Shown in pieces: positions 25,866 to 38,010 of a DNA stretch of 64,000 nucleotides (within the stretch, counting starts at the first letter, position 1; every line of letters starts with the position of its first letter). Position numbers and translations under genes: made by a program. The stretch is from Ziziphus jujuba. Its lineage: Eukaryota > Streptophyta > Magnoliopsida > Rosales > Rhamnaceae. The notes below the pieces were generated by a model. It was not told the DNA's origin. It saw only the letters and a program-made list of their open reading frames with translations, and did not search any database. The stretch is from contig NC_083388.1 of NCBI RefSeq assembly GCF_031755915.1, forward strand, positions 21,478,001-21,542,000, in the 5' to 3' direction.

Positions 25866-27980
25866 ATTAACTAATTAATAAATGGTGACAGTCCACTGAC
25901 ACTCTCAAAACGACTGGTTTTCTTATACCCACAGCAGTGCTTCTGAATTTGAATATGTGATATAAACAAATAAATAAACTGATGACAGTGATATGAATCA
26001 TAAATACAAATCAATCATAATCATCACTGAATAATACATTAATGCATTGTGCGCATGATTGATACAGCAAGATTCTAGTATAAAAATAAAGGTGGGGACA
26101 AAAAAAGTCATGGTTGGACGTAAGGGAAAGGCTTATCTGATAAACTTTAAAACACCAAGTGGCCCATGTATAGCTTAATTTAATCATATATTTCAATATG
26201 AAAAAGAAAATAAAGAAAAAAAAAATAATATACAAGGAATCGAAACCCACGGGAAATTTCAATCATATGGCATGACGTAATTACACTAATGCCCGTTTAA
26301 TTTTTGAAGAAGATAAATTCTATTTGTTTAATTAGACCACATTTTTTCAAAATTTATCGTTTCATAATATAATCATTTTCGTTCATTAGATTATTTATCT
26401 GAACCAAATCCAGCAAACAGAAAAATGATTTCTACGATAACAATTTTTGAAGATTTTTGGGAAAAGCGCATGATTCTCTTAGATAAATATAGGATTTCAT
26501 AATTTTCGAGAGAAAATTATAAATTTTTAATTTTCTGTAAACATAGTAATTTAAATAGATGTATATTGTGTGTTTATATATACATATATATATATATATA
26601 TATCAGACATTTCAATTTTACATGGTTCGTAGAATGTCACTTTCCATTAATTGAGATGCACGTCCTTTTGTCTTGTAATAATTTTTTTAAACAATTTATA
26701 AAACAATTATTAGTTTCTCTTAGAATTTTATATATTTAAAAATTAAAAAAAAATATTATTGTAAAGTTTCACATTGATTAGTAATTAATAAATTAAACAA
26801 CCTCCGATTTGTAGCAAGGTTTATTGGTCCACTTGCAATAAACTATCAAAGCTACAACAACGTGTAGACAAATATATAACAATAATGTTTTATTGGAACA
26901 TGGATGAAGAGATTTAATGAATATTATGGTTACTCCTTTTTTTTTTTTTTTTGGGTTAAAGATTTTAGGATTACTTGTTGTTTCCACGAAATGCTGATAT
27001 ATTTTGCGGTACTTCAAATCTAAAAGAAAAGGACTATATTAAGACTGCTGAATTTATGCACTCTTTAAGAAATAAGAAAAAAAATTTTAAACAAAATTCT
27101 TAACTTCAATTATTTTTGTTGCAAGGAAACAAAAATAAATATTAAGATTATTGCTACATAGACCCTACCACGTGTTTGGTTGAACATTTGAGCAACGTAC
27201 AGTCAGAAGGATAGGCGGAAATAGATTAGAACTAGAAATATTAAGTCTTAAAAAAGTAGCAAGAAAAAATCATAAAAGAGAAACCTTTTTTTGTTTTTTT
27301 ATTCTGTAAAAGGGAGACATTTTTGAGTTTGGCAAGAAATACCCAACTGGTCCAAAGCAGCTAATTAATTAACAGTTATAATTAATTTATAGCAATTCAC
27401 ATGCCCCATGATTAATTGTATTTTATGGTAGGTAAAACAATAAATTAATGAAAAGTAAAAAAACACATGTTTTGTGCTTGGAGTTGTTAATGTTATTATT
27501 TCCTTTTTACACATAAAGTACTAAATATAGTGACTTGATTATAAGCTAGCAAAGTATGATTTGAGTTTTACTAACCAAGAAATTTGGCTGGACGAAAGCT
27601 AAAAAAAATTCCTAAAAAGGAGAAATAAAGCAAAAGATGAGTTTTCTCTGTCTATCCCGTCGTGAAACATGATTACTTTAGCTATTTTTTCTCTTTTGGA
27701 CCAAAGATGAACATGACTACTTTACTCGTAACTTTTTTTTTTCTTTACTATTATTCTTATTATAGGTGAGTGCTTATAAGTTATTTAGTTCATAATTAGG
27801 GAAGAGAAAACAATTAAAGTCTAACAACATATATGGATGTGGTTCAAACGTGGCAGTGGTGTGCATTCACATTGTTCCCATCTATTCGACCAGTTCCTAT
27901 TTGAACTTTCAAATCCCAGCAGATTAATCCATGTGAAGAAATCGAAGGGTAGATATACCAACAAAACCCAAATCTTAATT
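25096..27980. other. Intergenic sequence between the RBOH copies
   Basis: No supported gene. (TA)n runs lie at about 25833-25862 and 26582-26602. Parts from about 26880 onward can be aligned with 36150-37900, confirming that the duplication includes distal upstream sequence. Confidence 0.6.
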
Positions 27981-28391
27981 TAATTATATTTTCACTGAAG
28001 TCTTATTTTATTTTTTATTTTTTTAATCATGAAGGGTTACATTTAGAGAAACCATAAATGGTTGAATGGCAATGATCAATATATTTGGTAACAGAGCACA
28101 CCATATCAAAGTTATATTTGGTAATTATATTTTCATTGAAGTCTTATTTTTTTTATTTTTTTAATCATGAAGGGTTACATTTAAAGAAACCATAAATGGT
28201 TGAATGACAATGATCAATATATTTGGTAACACAGCACACCATATCAAAGTTATATTTGGTAATTATATTTTCATTGAAGTCTTATTTTTTTTATTTTTTT
28301 AATCATGAAGGGTTACATTTAGAGACACCATAAATGGTTGAATGGCAATGATCAATATATTTGGTAACACAGCACACCATATCAAAGTTAC
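27981..28391. repeat. Three tandem copies of a ~140 bp unit
   Basis: Units start with TAATTATATTTTCA at about 27981, 28122 and 28260. Each carries AATCATGAAGGGTTACATTT, then AATGGTTGAATG, then GCACACCATATCAAAGTTA. The copies differ by only a few bases, so the expansion is recent. No equivalent array was seen in unit B of the large duplication. Confidence 0.9.
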
Positions 28392-28554
28392 AAATTCTGT
28401 ATTTTTCCCCCCTAATTAAGGTGTTGTTTGGAATTTTTAGTTTATTTATTTTCGCTATCTACTGTATGTATTTTACTTATGTCAAATATTAGCTAATGAT
28501 GGTTAAACATTTTAAGCAACCTTAAACTCAAAAAAAAAAAAAAAAAAAAAATCC

Positions 28555-29045
28555 TATATGTTTTTTCTTTTTTCTTTTTTAATTTTATATTTAACACATA
28601 TTGGATGTAGACAAATTACACATGATTAGGTACAGAGAAATAAAAAACAAAAACTAAAAGCCAAAGACATGTCTTAGGAATTTGTTGTCATGATTAAAAA
28701 AAAAACAAATGGTATATATGTTTTTTTTCTTTTTTCTTCTTTAATTTTATATTTAACACATATTCGATGTAAACAAATTAACACATGATTAGGTAAAGAA
28801 AAATAAAAAACAAAAACTAAAAGCCAAAGACATGTCCCTTCCTTTTTTGATTAGGAATTTGTTGTAATGATTAAAAAAAAAAATTGTGTATATGTTTTTT
28901 TTTTCTTCTTTAATTTTATATTTAAATTAGATATCTATCTCAAATTCTGACTATATGTGACACACATTTCAAGTAAACAAATTATACATAATTTAATATG
29001 GAAAACTAAAAATAAAAAACCAAAAATTAAAATTGACTACGTTAT
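28555..29045. repeat. Three diverged copies of a ~160-170 bp unit
   Basis: Units start with TATATG followed by a T/C-rich run at about 28555, 28715 and 28889. They share TTTAATTTTATATTTAA, an ACACAT motif, ACAAATTA and AAAAACTAAAAGCCAAAGAC (weaker in the third copy). No coding potential. Confidence 0.8.
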
Positions 29046-29810
29046 CAAATGACACATAAATAATAAATTTTTAGGGGTAATCATCATTCAAATAATTATA
29101 TGTTTTTCATAATAGTTAGCACAGATTTGACATAGATTATGTTATGAATTAGGAGTGCATAGATATATGAATATACAGGAATATAGGGTTGGATTTAGGA
29201 TTCAATAATTTCATGAGGTTTTAATATTCAACCCAAACAACCTGCAAGTGACCCCCAATACTTTTTTGTGTGTTTTCTTTTTAGAAAGAGCATAAAATGT
29301 TTAGAAAGTCTAAAAAGCTAGGAAGTGAAAGCTTACCTCCACTTATTTGTCCATCTTCAAGCCAATAGCTTTTGGTAAAAAAAAAAAAAAGTCAGTGTAT
29401 TCGTGTCTAGAAATGATAATGTGGTTGATAGTGATGTTGAGGTTGATTACTTTTAAATGATCATTAATTTGGTAGCAGGGGCAGACAAAGAATATCCTGT
29501 CACTGAAAGTATCTTTTTGAGAAAGTATCTTTTTGAGAAACATTTTTGCTCACATAAATTCTGGATTCATGGCCAATGTTATGCTGTTTTTTTTTTTTTC
29601 TCATTAATATATCTCTTTATTTCTACATCGTTCATTCCCTTAAACTTTCATTTTACAGGAATAATATCATATATATGATCTGTATATATACCCTATATGT
29701 TAAATAAAGAAAAAGAGTTGTTCTACACATCACATCTACATGTATGACTCACAATAGGCGCAAACATATATGTTACAACTGAAAAATTCAAAAAATAAAA
29801 ATATTGAAGC

Positions 29811-32800
29811 TCAAAAGTTCTCCTTATGGAAATCAAACTTGGTGGTGGTTTTCCTTGAAAAATCTTGAGCTAGCATCTTTAGATCTCCAACTAATCTCTT
29901 ATCACCACAATAAAACACTCCTGCACACAAACCAAATATCAAAATCCAACTCAATTCATTTTCAAAACAAAAATAAATAAATAAAAACACAGAAAAAAAT
30001 GGAAACAATGTTAATTTCAAACTGCTAGTAAATTGTAACAACTATTAACTTACCAACTCTTTGGTCTGTGTGCTTGGTAGCAACATGCTTGAAAACTTGG
30101 CGCCAATTTGGTCTAGCAAAATGTGTTTTCACTCTGGTCCCTGAAACTATATCAACACCATTTTTGGCATGGTTAAGAGACTGAAGCATGGTGATCAAAG
30201 CTGATCGAGCATCTCCTTCTTCGTAAACACTGGTGCAGTAGTTGTGAAGCTCAATTACTCCATTGGCATCATTCTCAACCACCTCATTCATCACTCCCCT
30301 AAACCACTCAAAAGAACCTTGCTCTCTTGTCACCCAATAGAAGTAAGCTCTTCGGGTTGCGAAAGTTCTTCTCTTGCTGTTTTTAACACCGCTTTCTATT
30401 ACCCCATCTTCTATATCTTTCTGTTCTTTGATGTTGTTAAGCACATCCTTGACAATGCTTATCAATGGAGTGGCACCAATTCCAAGCCCAACAAGGAGGA
30501 GAACTTCATATTCTTTGTAGTCTTGTGCTGGGGCTCCATAGGGACCGTCTATTAATAGCTTTGGCATTCTGCCAAAAAAAATAATAATAAAAAAATGAAG
30601 GATTAGGCTAATTTAACAGGAACTTTGGTAGTATTTCAACTTTTTTGGATTGAAAATGGAAGTGGGTGCATACTTTTGTTTTTAAAAAACAGTAACTGAA
30701 TTAATTATTACCTTGTGGGTTTGTTATAGCTTTTTGCAACATCAGCTCTTAGAAGGCCACTTTCATTACGACATGGAGGCTGACATACCTGTGAAGTATA
30801 CATATTCCCCAAAATTAATTAACACAATTACACAGATTATTAGCTACAGAATCATATATAGCTAAAATGCGTATTTCATGGTTAATTAATTATTAAGTAG
30901 TATATATTATATGTTCCTGCAAAAATGAATGTATGTAATACCTTGGAGAAAATGGCTCTGAGCTGTGAGGTCCAATCTCCGGCTGACCGGACATGGATGC
31001 TCAAGTAATCATCTCCAGGAGCCGAAGTAATCGAAAATGGATGCCTGCAAATGATCAAGATATACAATGCTCATCATTATTTTCAGCCTCAAAATGATAA
31101 TCATAATCATAACGTACGATAAACAGAAGTAGCAACTAGACAGAACTATCAAATAAACAGTAGGAGATAGAACGTTGGTGAAATTTAATTACCATTGGAA
31201 TGGGGATATGTCTCTGCACTTGACATATATATATTGGCCGCTGGTGTATTTAAATCCATTTGGCTTCGACATATGCAGAGCTAGAACATTCCCGGGATAC
31301 ACTGCAACCTGAAAATCCCAGATGAAAATAAATTCATATAGCTGCCTGAAAAATATTAATCAGGGGAAAAGGGAAATGTGCATTTTTATTTAGATATGTA
31401 TAGTTTACCTTCAGAATCTTTACTGATTTGTTGCCAGACCTGAATGCACGAACTAAACGTTCACAAGCGTATAAAACAATTGGAACTGCCAGATACATCC
31501 ATGTCTGTTGCATATTCAATCAACAAAATTAAGCCAGAAAAAATTATGATGAAGAAAATGAAAAATGGTGTTTGTAGACAGAGGAATTGACTATTTATTT
31601 TGTGGAAGTAGGAACTTACAGTCTTTTTGTACCACTTCTTGGAGAGGTAAAGAAAGTATCCATGAATGACAAATAGGATATAAACAACGACAAACATGTG
31701 GTGGGAATACCAAAAGGCATTGAACCCTGTGAGTTTCTTAAGGAAATTAGGGAGTTTTAGCCTATTCCGCCTAAACCAAGGCTGAGCCAATGTATAAGCA
31801 ATAGCCATTAGCACCACCATCACCACCCCGGTCCAGCCCTCCGTGCCCTTGACGAACCACCAGTAGTCGTCAGGCCGTTCCTTGCCGAAGAAGGGTTCCA
31901 TAGGTTCATACTCATCGTCGGTGGCATGTAGCAGCCTCGGAAAATCACATGTTAGATGTGAACCAGCATGTAGACCAACTCCCACTGCTATGCCCAAAGC
32001 TATCACCTACACAAAAATTTTTGAAAATTTCAAAATAAGTTGTATAAAAAAAATAAAAAATAAAATCAAAATGACTTTGCATTTGTTTGGAATTTTTGTT
32101 ACCTTATGGAAATTAAGATTGTCATCAAATGGAACAACTTTTCCCAACTTTGTTCTGCTTCTAAGCCATGTAATGGTATTTCTGCATACTGGGAGAAGAA
32201 TCAAGGCCATGTTGAATTTGAGTGTCTCGGCTGCACCTTTAGCCGTGGTCACACAATAGCCCATTACTTTAAATACCGCCCGATCCTTATACTGCATGAA
32301 TTTCCAAGTGAACAGGCCCGCACAGATTGAGAGCCATAGAGCAACGACCCAAATCCTCCTCCAATTGTCTTCAACGAAGTATGCGACCTTCTTGGCGTAT
32401 CGCTTTATTGGGTTGGGTTCTTTGGTTGGGGCCAGCTTCTGGCTTATAAGCTCGCTGATCATTCGGCTGTCTGTGGCCAGGTTGGTTGATTGGGCTGGGC
32501 CTTGAAGAAGTAGCATTTCCAAATTGTATATCTGTGAATTGGGTTAGACAGAACAGACCCAGTTAAATATTGGGCTTATGACCTAATGAGCCAAGTTTCA
32601 GCCCAGACAATTAAATGTTAATCTTTGATAAATTAGATATAACAATTTACCTCAACGTATCCGAGGTTTCTGGGATCCAGCTCTTCCATAATCAATGCTG
32701 CATATTCTTCAGCACGTTCTTGAATTTTTGACAACTTGTTAGCACCAGCACTTAATGTGATAATCTGCATTTTAAAGTCAACTCGAATTAATATAATATA

Positions 32801-34329
32801 TTTTGGATTTTAGCAGATTGGCAGAAAAAGGTCATTATAATTTTTTTTCCTATTTTTAATGGACCCCACCTCCTTCACTTCTTCTTCAGTGATCCGGCCA
32901 TCTGCATTTTTATCTACCCTGCAAATAATCAAAAGCTTATTTTGTTTAATATTCTGATTGAAACATGCTTAGCTAATAAATTCCAATATTAGTCCAAAAG
33001 TGTTATTTGAATAATAATTTTGCAGAAAATTATTAACGTAGCTGTTATTAATTGCTTTATATTATACTAATTAAGATGGATGACACTAAATTGATTCCTT
33101 TTAGTTCTTTTCTTATTCATGACTCTTACATATTTATTCCTAATATCCCATATCATATGAAATCCCACATTATTGTTCAAATTATATGCATAAATGTAAA
33201 AAATAAAAAATAAAAAATAACAAATAGAAGCAGCATCTAAATAATTTTGAGGCAACTTGTTTTATTATCAGCTGCACATGCAGAGTGGATTATTACCACC
33301 ATATACGCGTTCTGATCATTTTTCTTTTTTCAACAACTACTTTTTGTTTTTTTTTTTTGTTTTCTTCACTCAAGACGAATTTGTGGTGGCTTACATATAT
33401 ACATAATAAATTCACATTAACCTTTCGTTGAATTCCAAGTTGCTAAACATAAATGGCTAAAGGAAATAAAGTTATTTATCTATTAGTTTATTAAAAATAA
33501 ATAATAATAATAGAGGAAAAAAAAAAAAATGAATCTCACATGTCAAAGAAAGTTTGAAGCCTTGCATCGAAGCTCTGATCCGTAATTTGTTCCCAGAATT
33601 CGTGCAACTCATCCATTGTTATGGAACCTGAAGTTATTCCTCTCCTACGAGCCAATGCATCGAACAATTCGTTTGCAAACTCACTCGACTCTTTCATCTC
33701 TGATCATCATCCATATGGACGCCATTGTTAAAATGAAATTGGTTTAGTTGCTAAGTCACTCTCCTTTAAGAAAAATTCACTAATTGTTTCATAAATTACT
33801 ACTTACCAATACATTGACCAAATTTTGATTTAGGAAGTGTTCCATCAGCGTCGGCGAATTTATGGAAACGCTTTTCGATCTCCGACCAACCTTCATTGCC
33901 TACATTTTTGGTCATGAACTTCAAGCCTTTCAAAGCAAGAGCCGCACCGGATTTGGTCCGATCAAGCTTCTGAGGTTTCTTGGAAAATGATGTCATGCGC
34001 TTCAATTCCTGCGAGACCTGTCTCAGTTTAAAGGAAACCTGTGAACCCAGAGAAGCCGATTGTTTCCTCTGCAACCGGCTCGCCAAATACGCCGTCTCCG
34101 AATCGCCACCCTTGATGTTTTGAACCGAAACGGTGTCGTCTGTGACATCGAGTGTGATTTCGACATAGTCTTCCTGATCTTTGAATCCTACGCTTCTTTT
34201 GCTGCTGTTCCGGCTGCTTTTCTTGTTGTTCGTCACTAAAGGTCCGCTCAGTGGTCCACTGTACCCAACTCTTGTACTCTCTATGCTCTCTGTCTCCGAC
34301 CAATCGTTCTGATTTTCTTGAATCTCCAT
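29811..34329 (-). CDS. RBOHB: Respiratory burst oxidase homolog, RBOHB-like (intact)
   Basis: Twelve exons join in frame: 34329-33807, 33699-33540, 32918-32870, 32764-32651, 32531-32103, 32006-31620, 31504-31409, 31308-31193, 31044-30942, 30788-30712, 30568-30054 and 29920-29811, giving 892 aa, normal for plant RBOH. The N-terminal exon ([30 protein letters not shown]) is of RBOHB type; in characterised RBOHB proteins this region is where calcium-dependent kinases act. EF-hand loop [12 protein letters not shown] lies near residues 231-242, the first membrane segment at about 337-355 and heme-region histidines in [16 protein letters not shown]. The FAD motif is HPFSITSAP and NADPH motifs include [18 protein letters not shown] and THFARP. 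The end is [10 protein letters not shown]. It makes apoplastic superoxide, with roles in immunity and development. Possible poly(A) signal AATAAA (minus) at 29616-29621. The B assignment rests on memory of the N-terminal pattern. Confidence 0.94.
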
Positions 34330-35040
34330 TTTCTGGTTTGAGATGTTTCTTGATTTTTCTCTTCTTTGGTTGATTTATGTACTTCTTTGGTTAATATATA
34401 TAATATTAATGTGTCGGTGTCGTTTTCCGATCCTATGGAAAAGAAAATATATGTAAGGAAAAAAAAAAAAAATTGACAACTAATCATGTATAGTTAATAG
34501 TACTAGGTAGATGGATCCTGGACTAGTTAAACGTCATTTTTGACATTTAATTCAATGGCTTTGTGGGATATTCTGTATTTCAAAAACTACAGGGAAACTT
34601 GGAGATGCTAAGAAGGTAAATGAAAGAAGATATATGGATAAAGCATAAACACAAATTCAAGTGTCAAAGAGTTTCATCATGGAAATTGGAGGAGGAAATT
34701 TGAATAACTCACCAGCGGAGAATTCTAATGTGCACGACGAATTATGGTGGTTAATATGGTTTTTGCCAGGAAGATATATGTGTATATATATATATATATG
34801 TGGAATTTGGTGTTTGCCGGGAAATCAAGGTTGAGAAAGTTGGAGTGAAAACACCGAGATTAGATTGGAATGAATTTATATGGAATTTGGTAGCTGAAAA
34901 TTGGAAAAGTCAAACGTAGGAAAACCATGGGGCGCAAATGGGTTGCTAGCTTAACTGTACGTTTGGTTGAATGGGAGTTGTTGAGCACCTTCAAAGTGCT
35001 TCATAGTTTTCAAACATATATATAGATGTATTTAGTAGCT
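34330..35040 (-). promoter_or_regulatory. 5' UTR and promoter region of the right RBOH
   Basis: The stretch from 34718 to 35040 is conserved in the duplicate (24841-25095). Two TATA-like sites exist: near 34393-34404, only about 70 bp from the ATG, and CTATATATATG near 35016-35026. The second is shared with the paralog and is preferred, implying a long leader or a leader intron. Transcript ends cannot be set from sequence. Confidence 0.4.
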
Positions 35041-38010
35041 AGTATACCAATCTACAATATATATATATATATATATATATTCCGTAGATCTAGCTAAAAG
35101 AAATATAAATATGAAAAAAAAAAGTGAGTAAATTTTAAACCCTAAGTTATTTACAAAAAAAAGAAAAAAAGAAATAAAATTAAAGAGGTTAAGTTGGTGC
35201 CAGACTATCTTCAACTTGTATAAATAGGACATGTAGAAAACAGTAAGCAATATTTTTTAGCTTTTGGGTACCAAAGGCATGGAGGATGGGGAAAGGGATA
35301 AGATAATAAAGATATGATTGATTATTTGTATTTGGTACTAGCTGTTAAAAAGGGCTTTAGAAATTAATTGGTGTTAGGCCAGAATGCAACTGATTTTGTT
35401 TGTGATGGTGAATATATTAGTTTAAAATATGGCATACTAATGTGTTTGGAAACCGCCAGTCATCATATAGGGCTGAATGAAGGGCTATTTAAAATGATTC
35501 ACGGCCAAAAAGCTCAAAGTGAACCTGTTTGTTTTACTTTATATTGTATACAGTTAAGAACTAAATATTTATACCATTTATTGATCGTATTAGAGATATC
35601 AGAATAGTTTATTTGTGTACATGATTTTTCTACTCAATTGCAACTAAGAGTATTAATTTATTTAAAATTATAATTATATATATTATATTATGTTTTCTGT
35701 TAATTCTACATGACAACAAACCAATCAAAATAATTCATTGATAGTAAACATGAATGAATGCACCGTTCGTCATAATCGATCGTCGGCACATAATACAGCG
35801 AAAATGATTAACTGGAAAGGGAAAAATAAAATAGAAGCAGGGTCTCTATAAAAAAGCCTCAAAGTGTAGCCAAATTTCAAACACTATGTCTATGGCCCAT
35901 GCATTAATTACTTAAAACTGGCTAATCAGATATTACTTACAATAATTAAACTAGCTATTGCAGCCAAAACTCATTTGTCGTAAATTATTTTCCTTACAAT
36001 AATTAACTATCACTTCCAATTATTAAAACTATCATAAACTTGAATCAAAATAAATTAAGATTAGGACTACTTGTTGGAGTCTCAAATTAATTTTCACAGA
36101 AATGAAACATGCTCAGTGAGGACGCACTAAGAAAATACATGGTAGTAATGTATTGCAAGATGAATTAGGCGAATTGATGGATATTATGCCTTCATGTGTA
36201 GTTTTCAAAAGAGAAGGATTAGGAGTCCTTGTTGCTTCCTGGAAATGTTGAGATCTTTGACTTTGAATCCCAAGGATCAAAAAGAGATAAGGCTGCTGAC
36301 TTTATCATTGTTTAAGAATTAAACGACAAATTTAGTTTAACAAAACTTAATAATTAATCACCTGTTACATGGTAAAATGGAGAAAATAATAACATCACAA
36401 ATTGCTGTATCTTATAAATGGACCTACGTTGTTACATAAATCTATAGAGTTAGTTTTATATCAAATGAATTTGATAGTTTTAATATCAAATTTTCTATCA
36501 TCAATATTTGGATTACAAAAAAAGTTAAAACTTTAGAATTTAATTATTGATTAAATATAGATTTAATTACGTACAAAAATTTTCATTAGGCAAAATACAT
36601 AAATTCAAATGATCCTAAATAAATTTTTTAATATTAGCTTTTGAAATGATTAAAAAGTTAAAAAATTCAAGTTGACCTAATAAAATGTGATTATATATTT
36701 AGAATATATATATATATATATATATACATATATCACACATTGAAAACTTCTGGGTAATGTAATTTGAGGTTCATTAACATAAATTTCCATGTAAAAATGG
36801 AAATTTAAAAAAAAAAAAAATAAAAAAAAAGAAGAGGAAGTTAAAAAGGTACCAAGAAAAAGAAATTATATATTAAAGGAGGACACTTTTTCTAGTTAGG
36901 GAATGCTCAATTAGCTAATTGGAATTTGTAGCTCTAATTAGTTGCGTTTGATTAGTCTACAGGCATAGTTCACATGCCACAATGCCGGGTTCAGATAGCG
37001 GTAGGTAAAAAGTAAAAGGATGAATTAATAAACAGTCAAAGTAAAAAAGGTGCAAAATAAAAAATTTCCTTGCATCATGTCTATCCCAATACGAAACTTG
37101 TTTCTTTATTATTATTAATAGTTAATATATCTTTTTTTTTCCCCATGAATTAATGAATTAAATGAATAAATATATATATAGACCGCATAATTACAGAATA
37201 GAAAATGACACTGAAATTCAACAACAAATATGAATATAGTCTAAATTATGGCTTTCTTTTTTTTTTTTTTTTGGGTAAAACTAAATTATGGCTTTCTTGT
37301 GCATACACATTATTCCTCTATATAAATATCTACAACTGGACGATTGCCTGTAGTTGGTCTATTTTTGGACCGTCTTTCCGATTAACTAAATCCCAGCAAA
37401 TTGCATGCCATGGTTGTTCAACTTATTAGTTTAATCCACATGATGATCAAATTAATAAACTCAGTTTTTAATTATGTTTTCAAATGAAGGATGCAAATTA
37501 AATAAATCATATATATCTTTACTTAAGAAAATGTTTGAATAGCTTTACATATTTTGGTAACAAATTTTTAAAAATAGACGCTATGAGGCACGGATTTGTT
37601 GTGTGCTTTTTACGTTTGTTTATTATTTTTTTTAAAAAAATATAATAATCGTTCAGAGGCGATTTTAGTTTTTCTAATTAGGTGTTGGCCTTAATAGTAG
37701 GCAAAAGTTTTGACCTAGCTACTTTGTATTAAGAGTTAAAAGTCAAATACATTAATAATGATAAAGAAGTGGAAAACAAGGTGGGGAAAAAGAAAGGAAG
37801 ATATGGGTGGATTTGTGGTTGAATAAATTTCACAAGGTTTTTTAATATTCAACACAAACAGCCACTGGATGACCCTAAAAATTAGTCAATTTTGAAGGCA
37901 CAATGTTCGAAGAACCTTTGTGTGGTGCATCCCTCTCCCAAAGGCTGAAAATGTTTAGAAGGAAATTGAAGAATAAGTCAAAAAACTAGGAAGTGGAAGC
38001 TTCGCCAGCT
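35041..38010. other. Distal upstream part of duplication unit B
   Basis: No supported gene. The sequence is AT-rich with (TA)n at about 36706-36726, and is alignable in patches with 26880-29340. Short open frames here are composition-driven. Confidence 0.6.

Larger units (their letters stand above)
19590..29340. repeat. Left unit (A) of a ~9-10 kb head-to-tail duplication
   Basis: This unit holds the left RBOH gene with both flanks. Its 3' flank matches unit B: ACAGGAATAATATC at 19730 and 29656, and ACACATCACATCTACA at 19785 and 29725. Its 5' flank also matches: AATCAAGGTTGAGAAAGTTG at 24888 and 34825; GGATTACTTGTTG at 26969 against GGAGTCCTTGTTG near 36218; CTAGGAAGTG at 29318 and 37987. 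Exon number and phase agree apart from the merged exon described under the gene. Edges are approximate, to about 200 bp. Confidence 0.85.
29341..38010. repeat. Right unit (B) of the ~9-10 kb duplication
   Basis: This is the head-to-tail partner of 19590-29340. It carries the intact RBOHB-type gene and matching flanks (see the left unit for landmark pairs). The match ends on the right near GGAAGCTTCGCCAGC at about 38005. The junction lies between 29340 and about 29530, where the alignment is unclear. Confidence 0.83.
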
